A stretch of 64,000 nt of DNA. Origin: Candidatus Gastranaerophilales bacterium. Its GTDB lineage: Bacteria > Cyanobacteriota > Vampirovibrionia > Gastranaerophilales > Gastranaerophilaceae. The notes under the pieces are model-generated. The model was not told the origin of the DNA and did not search any database. It saw only the letters and a list, made by a program, of their open reading frames with translations. Positions within the stretch are counted from its first letter, which is position 1; each line of letters begins with the position of its first letter. Both the position numbers and the translations under genes were made by a program. Shown one piece after another: positions 6,673-17,198 of the stretch. Location of the stretch: assembly GCA_944324315.1 (NCBI GenBank), contig CALUVW010000003.1, forward strand, positions 44,805 to 108,804, written 5' to 3'.

Positions 6673-7539
6673 ATGAAAAAAATATTCGGATTTACACGTT
6701 CAGAGAACGCAGCACATGTTGATACCAGTAACAAGAAACGTAAAGCCGCTTTCACTCTTGCCGAGGTCTTAATTACGCTTGGCATCATTGGCGTAGTTGC
6801 TGCTTTGACAATGCCTTCACTTATCGCTAAATTTCAGCATAAAGCATTGGAAAGTCAGTTTAAAAAATCTGTATCTGTTGTATCGCAGGTTATTTTGAAA
6901 ACTAAAACAGATATGGGGCTTGATAATCTTTATTCGTATTGCACAGCCTATAGTTCAGCAGATGATCATTATTATAATGATGCTGAATGTTATAAATATA
7001 TGTATAAAAATTTGTTGGTTATAGAGTCACCTTATGCGGCAACTCCTGTAAATCCGCAAGATGCAATTTCAAAAAGTAATATAAAAAGAGAGGAAGGATC
7101 TATAAGAACATATAACGGCAAACAAACCGTTACGTCAGATGCTCTTGCAGCATCGGGTTATCCGATATTTTCAACTAATTTAATGCCCGATGGCAGTTTT
7201 GTTGATATTCAAATTAGAGAAAGAAACTTTATTGTTGGTGTCGATGTTAACGGGGAAAAAGGACCGAATAAGCTTGGTCATGATGTTTTTTTATTTACAC
7301 TCAGTAATAAGGACTTTTTAACTTATTTTGGAAAACCTGATAATAGTGTAACTGATGAAAAAGTTGAAGAAGATATTGCTAACGGTTCTTATCCTCAAGG
7401 ATGGCAAGCAGAACGTGCAGGAAATCCATGTAATTTGGAATCAACACGTAAAGCAAACGGCGTCGGGTGTACGTATTATGCATTGAGAAATCAATGCCCT
7501 TATGATTCTTCAAAAAGTTATTTTGAATGTCTGCCTTAA
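6673..7539 (+). CDS. Type IV pseudopilin-like protein
   Basis: 288 aa from ATG 6673 (GGAG 9 nt upstream). The frame is open far upstream, but that part is repeat-derived. After a 28-residue basic leader comes FTLAEVLITLGIIGVVAALT, the class III/pseudopilin helix with Glu5. The residue before the prepilin-peptidase cut is Ala (KAA/FTLAEV) rather than Gly. The C-terminal domain has VDVNGEKGPNKLGHDVF, a motif shared with the other pseudopilins in the window. Cys-rich end (NPCNL, GVGCTYY, NQCPYD, YFECLP). It is probably assembled by a type IV pilus or type II secretion machine encoded elsewhere. Convergent with rsmD, only 2 bp apart. Confidence 0.85.
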   Translation: MKKIFGFTRSENAAHVDTSNKKRKAAFTLAEVLITLGIIGVVAALTMPSLIAKFQHKALESQFKKSVSVVSQVILKTKTDMGLDNLYSYCTAYSSADDHYYNDAECYKYMYKNLLVIESPYAATPVNPQDAISKSNIKREEGSIRTYNGKQTVTSDALAASGYPIFSTNLMPDGSFVDIQIRERNFIVGVDVNGEKGPNKLGHDVFLFTLSNKDFLTYFGKPDNSVTDEKVEEDIANGSYPQGWQAERAGNPCNLESTRKANGVGCTYYALRNQCPYDSSKSYFECLP

Positions 7540-7541
7540 AT

Positions 7542-8060
7542 CTAATTAATTTGCAGAAAAGTAATCAATTTATCACCGTATTTTTTCTGTTTTAAGGGGA
7601 TAAATCCTTGAAAATCAATCTCATTAACATGTTCCAGAATAACTATATTGTCTGCAATGTCTTTTACGGCTTGCAGACTTTTTTCATAAATTCCCGAAAA
7701 GTATGGAGGATCAATATAAATCACATCAAAAGTTTTTCCCAGTTCAGGTGCTATTTTCAGGCTGTCACCGCTCAAAAGTGCAGGTGACGGATTAAATTTT
7801 TTAAAATTTGTTTTAATTATTTGTATTGCCCTTGGATGTTTTTCAATTGAAACGGCATAACTAAATCCTCTCGATAGTGCCTCAAGCCCCATAATTCCTG
7901 AACCTGCGTACATATCGAGAAAGGAAGCACCTTCAAAATCAATTAACGATTGCAAAGTATTAAAAATACCCATTCTGACCTTTGAAAGAGTTGGTCTTGT
8001 TATATTTTCATCTGGTGCTGTAATTTTTTGTCCTTTGAATTTACCTGCGGTTATAATCAT
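7542..8060 (-). CDS. rsmD: 16S rRNA (guanine966-N2)-methyltransferase
   Basis: 172 aa, normal length. RsmD methylates G966 of 16S rRNA using SAM. Seen: MIITAGKFKGQKITAP at the start, TRPTLSKVRMGIFNTL, SAM-binding FLDMYAGSGIMGLEALSRG and catalytic DPPY in VIYIDPPYFSG. The stop lies 2 bp from that of the pseudopilin. No Shine-Dalgarno is visible before the ATG, and a TAAAAT hexamer lies 7 nt upstream (8068-8073), so it may be leaderless. Confidence 0.93.
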   Translation of the reverse strand: MIITAGKFKGQKITAPDENITRPTLSKVRMGIFNTLQSLIDFEGASFLDMYAGSGIMGLEALSRGFSYAVSIEKHPRAIQIIKTNFKKFNPSPALLSGDSLKIAPELGKTFDVIYIDPPYFSGIYEKSLQAVKDIADNIVILEHVNEIDFQGFIPLKQKKYGDKLITFLQIN

Positions 8061-8130
8061 ATTAACTATTTTACAATGAATAAAATTTGATGTATATTAA
8101 TATTGTAATTATTGTAAGGCGGATTCTGTG

Positions 8131-9438
8131 ATGATGGAGCAAGAAGAAAATAAAACGGATGTTATAGTTGTTGGCGGCGGTCCTGCCGGTATATCATGTG
8201 CAATTACGATTGCAAAAGCAGGAAAGCAGGTTGTTCTAATTGAAAGAGGGAAATTCTCAGGCAGCAAAAATGTTTTTGGCGGTGCGATTTATGCTCAGCC
8301 AACGCGCCAGATTTTTCCGGATTTTGAAAAATCTGCTCCGATTGAAAGAAAAACCGTAGAGCACAAATATGCAATCCTCGGAGAAAAAGATGCAACGGTT
8401 ATTTCATATAAAAATAAATCGGAAGAGAATGTTAGCTACTCTGTTATAAGAGGTAAATTTGACAGATGGATGGCTCAAGAGGCAGAAAAAGAGGGAGTTA
8501 TATTAGTTGAAGAAACCGTAGTAAGAGAGCTAATTGTTGAAAATGGATGTGTAAAGGGGGTGAGAACTGAATTAGAGGATTATTACGCAAATATTGTGGT
8601 ATTAGCAGACGGTGTAAATTCTCTTCTTGCAAGACAGATAGGTCTCAGGGGCAAATTATCACCCAAAGATGTAGCACTTAGTGTCAAAGAAGTTATTAAA
8701 CTACCTCAGGAAATTATAAACGAGCGTTTTCATGTAAATAATGATGAGGGCTGTATATATCAAATTTTTGGAGGCCCTATGCTTGGAATGCTCGGGCTTG
8801 GTTTTATGTATACAAATAAAAGTTCTGTGAGCATAGGGCTTGGAGTTACTCTTAGTGAATTGTCAGAAAAAAGAATAAAACCTTATGAGCTTCTTGAAGA
8901 ATTAAAAAAGCATCCGGAAATTGCCCCTTTAATTAAAGATGGAGAGTTGCTTGAATACTCTGCACACTTAATTCCCGAAGGCGGTTATAAAAAAGTGCCT
9001 TTACTTTTTGGCTCTGGTGTTATGGTTTGCGGGGATGCTGCCAGTTTTGTTAATAATCTTCACTGGGAAGGAACTAATCTTGCTATGATTTCAGGTAAAA
9101 TAGCAGGTGAAACGGCTGTAATTGCTTTGGGAAAACAGGATTTTTCCGAACAAGCACTTGCTCGTTATCAGGATGAGCTTGAAGATTCCTTTATTTTAAA
9201 GGATTTGCGTACATATAAGGATTTGATGGATGGTATGGAGGAAAGAGCCAGTGAATTTCTCGGATATTATCCTAAAAAAATTAATTCATTCTTCAATATG
9301 TTTACAACAACTGATAGTGTTCCAAAGCATGACAAATACTGGACTTTTATAAAAAGCTTTTTTAAAGATCGCAGTATTATAGAACCGTTTAAGGATTTGT
9401 GGACTGTGCTTAAATTACTATGGAGTATATTAAAATGA
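8131..9438 (+). CDS. fixC: FixC-like flavoprotein (ETF-quinone oxidoreductase family)
   Basis: 435 aa from ATG 8131; GTG 8128 and ATG 8134 are also possible, behind AAGGCGG. FAD-binding protein of the FixC / electron-transfer-flavoprotein:quinone oxidoreductase family. Motifs: VIVVGGGPAGISCAITIAKA (dinucleotide fold), VFGGAIYAQP, VVLADGVNSLLARQIGL and VMVCGDAASFVNNLHWEGTN, the family FAD motif. It overlaps fixX by ATGA, so they are one transcription unit. No fixA/fixB (ETF subunits) are in the window, so the electron donor must be encoded elsewhere or differ. Confidence 0.9.
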   Translation: MMEQEENKTDVIVVGGGPAGISCAITIAKAGKQVVLIERGKFSGSKNVFGGAIYAQPTRQIFPDFEKSAPIERKTVEHKYAILGEKDATVISYKNKSEENVSYSVIRGKFDRWMAQEAEKEGVILVEETVVRELIVENGCVKGVRTELEDYYANIVVLADGVNSLLARQIGLRGKLSPKDVALSVKEVIKLPQEIINERFHVNNDEGCIYQIFGGPMLGMLGLGFMYTNKSSVSIGLGVTLSELSEKRIKPYELLEELKKHPEIAPLIKDGELLEYSAHLIPEGGYKKVPLLFGSGVMVCGDAASFVNNLHWEGTNLAMISGKIAGETAVIALGKQDFSEQALARYQDELEDSFILKDLRTYKDLMDGMEERASEFLGYYPKKINSFFNMFTTTDSVPKHDKYWTFIKSFFKDRSIIEPFKDLWTVLKLLWSILK

Positions 9439-9713
9439 GCGATTTGGAAGATAAATTATATACCGTAAAATACACACCTGATTCAAATTCACATTTACAG
9501 CCCCTACAAGAATGCTGTCGGCTTTGTAAATCTAAAATTTGTACAATAATTTGTCCTGCAGGAGTTTACGAATGGGATGAAATTAATCATAAACTTATTG
9601 TGAATTTTGAAAATTGTCTGGAATGCGGAGCCTGCAGAATTGCTTGCGAGAGTTGTTCGCTCGGCTGGGAGTATCCAAAAGGTACGAAAGGCGTAACGTT
9701 TAAGCAGGGGTAA
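9435..9713 (+). CDS. fixX: FixX-like ferredoxin
   Basis: 92 aa from the ATG overlapping the fixC stop (ATGA at 9435-9438). Ferredoxin-like partner of FixC that carries an iron-sulfur cluster. The C-terminal CLECGACRIAC is a canonical CxxCxxCxxxC 4Fe-4S motif. An upstream cluster CCRLCKSKICTIICP supplies further Cys as in FixX. It ends with GWEYPKGTKGVTFKQG, typical of FixX. It probably passes electrons between ETF, FixC and a quinone or other acceptor. Confidence 0.9.
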   Translation: MSDLEDKLYTVKYTPDSNSHLQPLQECCRLCKSKICTIICPAGVYEWDEINHKLIVNFENCLECGACRIACESCSLGWEYPKGTKGVTFKQG

Positions 9714-9777
9714 CTCTTGACATATTGTTGAAAAACATTCATAATAATTTTATTCGTAAAAGAAAAGGAGAGGCATT

Positions 9778-10167
9778 ATGAAGGAAGAATATACTAATCA
9801 GCAGAGACGCTGGTATGATAAAGATCCTGTATTATCTCAGGCTGTGAATACTCTGGAACATTCTGACGACGAAACCCAGATAAAAATAGCTTTAAATTTA
9901 ATTAAAATCATAATTGAGCATAATATAGAAAATGAAAAATTCGAAGCTGTAGAAGATATAATAAATGCTGTCGGATCAGGACTTGATGATAACAGAAAAG
10001 GCCGCTGGTATGATATTGATTCGACGTTGAGAACCGCTATGAATATGTTACAGAATTGTCCTGCAACAACCCAGCATATTATTGCTAAAGAAATGGCGAA
10101 ACTTGTTGTTGATAGTATTAAAAAAGAGGAAAATACAGATGATTTAACGGATGAGGAATTGAATTAA
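9778..10167 (+). CDS. Unknown acidic protein with duplicated RWYD motif
   Basis: 129 aa, not recognised. Two halves share a motif: RRWYDKDPVLSQAVNTLEH (residues 10-28) and GRWYDIDSTLRTAMNMLQN (about 76-94). Each is followed by a helix (TQIKIALNLIKIIIE / TTQHIIAKEMAKLVVDSI). It looks like an internal duplication of an all-helical module of about 65 residues. No signal peptide or membrane helix. AGGAGAGG lies just before the ATG. It lies 64 bp after fixX and overlaps the convergent XRE gene by 4 nt. Confidence 0.75.
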   Translation: MKEEYTNQQRRWYDKDPVLSQAVNTLEHSDDETQIKIALNLIKIIIEHNIENEKFEAVEDIINAVGSGLDDNRKGRWYDIDSTLRTAMNMLQNCPATTQHIIAKEMAKLVVDSIKKEENTDDLTDEELN

Positions 10168-10481
10168 TAAATGATATCTTTTACTATTTTATAGATTAAT
10201 TCTATTTTTTCATCATTTGCAATTTTGAGGAGCTCATTTATTTCCGTAATGAGCTTTTCTTTATTTTGTTTGTGCTCATAAAGAAACAGGTTGTGAATTT
10301 CTGTGTCAAACACTTTTGCGATTTTTTCTAATGTATCAAACGTTGTAAAACAAACCCCGTTTTCAATTCTACAAATTTGTTTGGGGTCTAAGTCTACAAG
10401 TTCTGCAAGTTGTTCTTGTGTATATTTATTTAATCTTCTCAAATCTTTAAGTCTTTTTCCAAAAAGCCGCAATGTATTCAT
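10164..10481 (-). CDS. XRE-family helix-turn-helix regulator
   Basis: 105 aa. N-terminal HTH: LKDLRRLNKYTQEQLAELVD, then LDPKQICRIENGVCFTTFDT and LEKIAKVFDTEIHNLF. A C-terminal helical tail of about 40 residues probably serves dimerisation or sensing. The same layout (HTH plus a short tail ending in a helical KIVKDIIY-type element) is seen in the XRE protein at 63128-63463 (YIIKDIIAAI). GGAG precedes the ATG. The target is unknown; the nearest divergent gene is the glycosyltransferase at 10650. Confidence 0.88.
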   Translation of the reverse strand: MNTLRLFGKRLKDLRRLNKYTQEQLAELVDLDPKQICRIENGVCFTTFDTLEKIAKVFDTEIHNLFLYEHKQNKEKLITEINELLKIANDEKIELIYKIVKDIIY

Positions 10482-10649
10482 AGTGACTCCATAGTTTTGT
10501 TATTATAGATTATTAATTTGATTAATTTAACACCTTTATATGTCAACAAAAGTTTGACTATTTACTATTTAATGTTAAACTATTTATATTAAATGGTATA
10601 AAATTGCTAAAAATATAGCTTTAAATGTAATATTTTTACCGGAGACATT

Positions 10650-11870
10650 ATGAAGAAGATAAAATTGTTATATGATGCAACAGCAATTTGCAGCATTTTT
10701 GAAAAAAACGTCTGCAGGGGCGGAATATTTTTTGCTGCATATAATCTTCTTCTTGAATTTTTAAAGCGTAAAGAATTTGATGTTTATCTTTATGCTGATA
10801 GCCCTTGTAATTTAATAAATATGATTGAAAGTTTTTCAGAATTTAAAAATTGTAAAATTTATGAATTTTCGTTGCTGGATAACATTTCTGTTTGTTTTTG
10901 GAATTTAAAACAAAAAAATGAAGATAAAAAATGCAATGATATTTTAAGTGCTATTATTTTATTTTTTTCATATTTTATAGAAAAGTTAAATAAATTTTAC
11001 TTAAATTATTTTGCAGATTTAAGAGAAATAGATATTTATTTCTCAATAGCAAATATTGTACCTGATTTTATTCAAAAACGAGGTTATATAAAAAAATATT
11101 TGATGCCGTATGGCATAATTCCTGCATTAAATCAGGTGAATAAATATTTGTTAAATTCTGATTATACAAAACAGGAATTTATTAAAAAATTTCCGGACAT
11201 AAGCCCTGATAATATTCTTGTAGTGCCATTAGCTCCAGGCAGAGGATATTTTCGCATTAAAGATTATTATTATATCAATCAAATTAAACGTAAATACGGT
11301 ATTCCCACTGATAAAAAATATGTTTTTAATCTTTGTAATCTTGAACCTCATAAGAATTTAATATTTTCAATAAGAAATTTTTTACGTTTTGTGACTAAAA
11401 ATAATCTTGAGGATTTTATTTTCGTTATTGGCGGATGTTCTTTAGAAAACTACGAAAAATTTATTAGAGAAAACTATGAAATGCCGGAGACAGAAAAATC
11501 AAAGATATTTTGTGCAGGTTATATAGATGATGAAGATATGTCAGCTTTATACAGCGGAGCTGAGATGTTTTTATATCCGTCATTTTATGAAAGTTTCGGG
11601 ATGGCTGTTTTGGAAGCGATGAAGTGCGGTCTGCCGGTAATTTGTTCCAATACCTCATCTTTATCAGAAATTGTAGGAGAATGCGGTATAAAAATTAATC
11701 CGGCATCTGATAATGAATTAATTTCAGCACTTGAAAAAATGTATTATCAGATAGATTTTAAGGAGCAGTGTATTAAAAAAGGTGTTGAAAGAGCTAAATT
11801 ATTCAGTTGGAAAAGAGCCGCGGATATAATTACTAATGATATGTATAAGGACTTACAAATTAATATTTAA
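10650..11870 (+). CDS. Glycosyltransferase family 4-type (GT-B)
   Basis: 406 aa. The C-terminal half has the GT4 hallmarks: FNLCNLEPHKNLIFSIRNF, FVIGGCSLENYEKF, FCAGYIDDEDMSALYSGAEM, FLYPSFYESFGMAVLEAMKC with the E-x7-E pair, and GLPVICSNTSSLSEIVGECG. The N-terminal half is AT-rich and divergent, as usual for the acceptor domain. It probably transfers a nucleotide-activated sugar during surface polysaccharide or LPS synthesis. Monocistronic, with CCGGAG before the ATG and a terminator right behind it. The lower G+C of the first half fits a horizontally mobile surface-sugar gene. Confidence 0.87.
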   Translation: MKKIKLLYDATAICSIFEKNVCRGGIFFAAYNLLLEFLKRKEFDVYLYADSPCNLINMIESFSEFKNCKIYEFSLLDNISVCFWNLKQKNEDKKCNDILSAIILFFSYFIEKLNKFYLNYFADLREIDIYFSIANIVPDFIQKRGYIKKYLMPYGIIPALNQVNKYLLNSDYTKQEFIKKFPDISPDNILVVPLAPGRGYFRIKDYYYINQIKRKYGIPTDKKYVFNLCNLEPHKNLIFSIRNFLRFVTKNNLEDFIFVIGGCSLENYEKFIRENYEMPETEKSKIFCAGYIDDEDMSALYSGAEMFLYPSFYESFGMAVLEAMKCGLPVICSNTSSLSEIVGECGIKINPASDNELISALEKMYYQIDFKEQCIKKGVERAKLFSWKRAADIITNDMYKDLQINI

Positions 11871-11893
11871 AATTTTATTATCATATACTCTTT

Positions 11894-11921
11894 GCGGTAA
11901 TCATAGATTACCGCTTTTTTT
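11894..11921 (+). terminator. Terminator after the glycosyltransferase
   Basis: GCGGTAATC, loop ATA, GATTACCGC, then seven T. The T-run touches the stop of the convergent gene at 11920. Confidence 0.85.
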
Positions 11922-12483
11922 ATAATGCTATGGTTCGTAATATCATGTAATATCTGTAATTTCCCCAGTAAATTATAATTGATATAAAATGGTTCTCGAG
12001 ATCTGTCGCTTCAAGATAGGTGTTTGGCGCAGGTTTGCGTTGTGAACTTTTTACATATTTACCCACGAAATCAAAAAATTTAATATGGAATTTTTGAGAT
12101 GGAGTCAGTTTAGGTTTTGGAAGATTTGCCTCGTAAAATCCCATGGGAACAATCTCTCTGTTATAGGCAGGGATTATGTATTTTACCTGACCTGCTTCTT
12201 TAAATAAAATGTACCAATTCCCTTTATGTTCTCTGGGAGTTAGAAGATAATATCCGGGTTCAATTGTTATATTTTTAAAAAACAAAGGAGATGTCAGCCT
12301 GAATAACGGATATGGTGACCAAGAAGTATTTTGTGTATCATACATTTCTCCGGGATCAACATTATGGATATACGAAAAATCAGGAACTTCAAGCTCTCTA
12401 TATATTTGTTCAAAATCAGTTTTTTCCGCATGAACAGATAGTCCTATTAATAGTATTAATATAATTAAACAAAGTTTTTTCAT
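11920..12483 (-). CDS. Secreted protein of unknown function
   Basis: 187 aa. Signal peptide MKKLCLIILILLIGLSVHA, with cleavage near residue 19. The mature part is Tyr/Pro-rich (MYDTQNTSWSPYPLFRLTSP, TIEPGYYLLTPREHKGNWYI). The latter phrase, about an element that gives a gel- or form-like periplasmic protein, carries no enzymatic motif. Not recognised. No Shine-Dalgarno; a TAAAAT hexamer ends 6 nt before the ATG (12490-12495), with TTGCTT 16 bp further, so the mRNA is probably leaderless. Confidence 0.7.
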   Translation of the reverse strand: MKKLCLIILILLIGLSVHAEKTDFEQIYRELEVPDFSYIHNVDPGEMYDTQNTSWSPYPLFRLTSPLFFKNITIEPGYYLLTPREHKGNWYILFKEAGQVKYIIPAYNREIVPMGFYEANLPKPKLTPSQKFHIKFFDFVGKYVKSSQRKPAPNTYLEATDLENHFISIIIYWGNYRYYMILRTIAL

Positions 12484-12489
12484 ACTTTT

Positions 12490-12517
12490 ATTTTAATGAT
12501 TTAGTTGAAAAAAGCAA
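12490..12517 (-). promoter_or_regulatory. Promoter of the secreted protein, probable leaderless start
   Basis: On the minus strand TTGCTT (12512-12517), a 16-bp spacer and TAAAAT (12490-12495), with 6 nt to the ATG at 12483. Confidence 0.5.
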
Positions 12518-12673
12518 GTTGTTCAAACTTTATAATTGGTGCTCTCTTCTTCTTGTTCCGTTCCCTCTTTAATCATCTGTTTATTTCTTTTTCAAATTTA
12601 TTATATCATAATTTTTTGAAAAATTTGATGTTTTATTGTACAATTTTGTGTAAACAGAAAAAGGAGTGAAATA

Positions 12674-15513
<2,840 letters not shown>

Positions 15514-15525
15514 AAAGTAGGATTT

Positions 15526-15948
15526 ATGAGAAGAAAAACCAGAATAATACAAATATCCGGTTTACGCGGACTTTTATTTGCAGGATTTGTTGTCTGCTGT
15601 TTAGCGGCAGGTTTTATTGCGTTTCCTGCATTTGTGGCTATGCATATATGGAATTACTTTGGACAATTTATCGGATTGCCGGTGATAAACGCCTGGCAGG
15701 GATTAATGCTTTGGGCAATAACTGCAATTTCCGGATTTATCATAAATGACAGGAAAAAATTTCTCGTTGCATTAAAAGCTCCAGGACAGCTTAGCGAAGA
15801 TGAAGTAAAGACAATTCTTGAGCGTGTAAAAATTCATTCGCAAGCACAGGCAATAAATTCTATGATTTTGAAATCAGGAGATGTTAAACCTGCTGATAAA
15901 ACTGAAAAGTCTGAAGAAACATCTGAAAAAGAAAAGGAGAACGTATGA
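15526..15948 (+). CDS. Small inner-membrane protein, unknown
   Basis: 140 aa. A basic N-terminus (MRRKTRIIQISGLRG) is followed by two membrane helices (about 15-48, LLFAGFVVCCLAAGFIAFPA, and about 53-76, GLMLWAITAISGFII). The cytoplasmic tail is rich in Lys/Glu (KPADKTEKSEETSEKEKENV). It starts 12 bp after ligA and overlaps the next gene by ATGA, so it is translationally coupled to the SIMPL lipoprotein. Function unknown; conserved placement suggests a membrane partner of that lipoprotein. Confidence 0.75.
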   Translation: MRRKTRIIQISGLRGLLFAGFVVCCLAAGFIAFPAFVAMHIWNYFGQFIGLPVINAWQGLMLWAITAISGFIINDRKKFLVALKAPGQLSEDEVKTILERVKIHSQAQAINSMILKSGDVKPADKTEKSEETSEKEKENV

Positions 15949-16688
15949 AAAAAGTTTTATTAACTACACTTGTTTTGGGCTTGTTAATAGGTTGTGCTCC
16001 AATGTCAACAAAAGCTGTTGCAGAAGCCGTAGAAAGAGGTTTTGTATCAGTTAGCACATCTGCCAACACAGAAATTGCTCCTGATGTTGCAGATATTTCA
16101 ATTGCAGTGCAGACTTATGATAACAAGTCACTCCAAAAAGCAACAACAGAAAATAAAGAGATTTCCGAAAAAGTTATTACAGCTTTGAAAGGTATGATAA
16201 ATACTTCAAACGGTGATTATGTAAAAACCATAAACTACAATGCATCACCGATTTATACATACTCAGGCAGCAAAAGAAACTTTGACAAATATCAAGTTTC
16301 TAATACTGTAGTTATTCATACAAAATCAATAGATAAAGTGGGAGCAATGATTGATAAAGCAATATCGTTAGGAGCTACAAATGTCGATAATCTTGCGCTT
16401 TCAGTTTCAAAATATGATGATGAATGCAATCAGCTGCTTGTAAAAGCAACCCAGAAAGCAAGAAGCAGAGCAGATTTGCTTGCAAAATCAGCATCAACAA
16501 GTGTTACGGGCGTTCGTTCTTTGAATGTAAGCTGCAGTGCAAATAATTCAATAACTCCTCAATACCGTATGCTGGCTGCAAACATTGGGGGCGCTGATAT
16601 GGCAGAAGCAAAATCAGCTTCAACATCAATAGAAAAAGGTATTGTAAAAATTTATGCAACGGTTAATGCTACATTTTTTGTAAGATAA
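15945..16688 (+). CDS. SIMPL-domain (DUF541) lipoprotein
   Basis: 247 aa. Lipoprotein signal with lipobox L14-I15-G16-C17 (TLVLGLLIGC). The SIMPL/BP26-type domain follows: VSVSTSANTEIAPDVADISI, then KQSL-like helix and YNASPIYTYSGSKRNFDKYQ, VSNTVVIHTKSIDKVGAMID, KARSRADLLAKSASTSVTGV. Family members are periplasmic or outer-membrane oligomers of ill-defined role. Coupled by ATGA to the membrane protein upstream. Its last 20 bases overlap the convergent gene at 16669. Confidence 0.87.
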   Translation: MKKVLLTTLVLGLLIGCAPMSTKAVAEAVERGFVSVSTSANTEIAPDVADISIAVQTYDNKSLQKATTENKEISEKVITALKGMINTSNGDYVKTINYNASPIYTYSGSKRNFDKYQVSNTVVIHTKSIDKVGAMIDKAISLGATNVDNLALSVSKYDDECNQLLVKATQKARSRADLLAKSASTSVTGVRSLNVSCSANNSITPQYRMLAANIGGADMAEAKSASTSIEKGIVKIYATVNATFFVR

Positions 16689-16878
16689 TTTCAACATATT
16701 CTTTATCAATATCTTTAAAAAGTTCGGTAAATTTTTTAGTAACGATATCAGAAAGGGCAAGTTGATAGTATCCGCTCATTCCTTCGTTCCAGTTAAAATT
16801 TATTGAATCATGTAAAATTAGTGAAAGCTCAAAAATATTTTTGAGCTTTTCTAATAATTTTTCATCTTTGATGTCCAT
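16669..16878 (-). CDS. Small unknown protein opposite a small HTH-like gene
   Basis: 69 aa, MDIKDEKLLEKLKNIFELSL at the start. Helical and charged, with no known motif. AAAGG lies 6-10 nt before the ATG, which supports translation. The 3' end overlaps the SIMPL gene by 20 nt on the other strand. Divergent from the DNA-binding-like gene at 16987. Between the two lie AT-rich inverted repeats (TATTATTGATAATA at 16893-16906). Confidence 0.6.
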   Translation of the reverse strand: MDIKDEKLLEKLKNIFELSLILHDSINFNWNEGMSGYYQLALSDIVTKKFTELFKDIDKEYVEIILQKM

Positions 16879-16892
16879 AGTTTACCTTTCGT

Positions 16893-16906
16893 TATTATTG
16901 ATAATA
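16893..16906. promoter_or_regulatory. Candidate operator between two divergent small genes
   Basis: TATTAT-TG-ATAATA, an inverted repeat with perfect 6-bp arms, 15 nt from the start at 16878. Related half-sites occur at 16918 (TTGATAATAA) and 16972 (TATTATCATTATTAT), close to the start at 16987. Confidence 0.35.
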
Positions 16907-16986
16907 TTTTTATAAACTTGATAATAAATTTATAATCATGTTATACAATAATACACAAATGTTGTCAACTATATTATCATTATTAT

Positions 16987-17196
16987 ATGACTATAAAAGA
17001 TGAAATTAAATCATTACTTGCACGAGAGGCAATGACAATGACTGAGGTTGCAAGTAAAATCTATAATACAGATAATAAACGTGCTGCAATGAGCAGCCTG
17101 TCTCAAAAACTCAAAAATGAAACAATACGTTTTCGTGAAGTACGTGAGATTGCCGATATTTTGGGCTATGATATAAAGTTTGAAAAACGGCATTAA
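16987..17196 (+). CDS. Small LLM-type HTH-like DNA-binding protein
   Basis: 69 aa: MTIKDEIKSLLAREAMTMTE, then VASKIYNTDNKRAAMSSLSQ and REIADILGYDIKFEKRH. The pattern (helix, MTMTEVA turn, SLSQKL helix, then REIADILGYDIKF) matches short phage/plasmid-type HTH proteins of about 65-70 aa. No Shine-Dalgarno is visible. A TATCAT hexamer lies 6 nt before the ATG, so it may be leaderless. Divergent from 16878 across a region with repeated TGATAATA sites, which suggests autoregulation (inference). Confidence 0.7.
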   Translation: MTIKDEIKSLLAREAMTMTEVASKIYNTDNKRAAMSSLSQKLKNETIRFREVREIADILGYDIKFEKRH

Positions 17197-17198
17197 AT

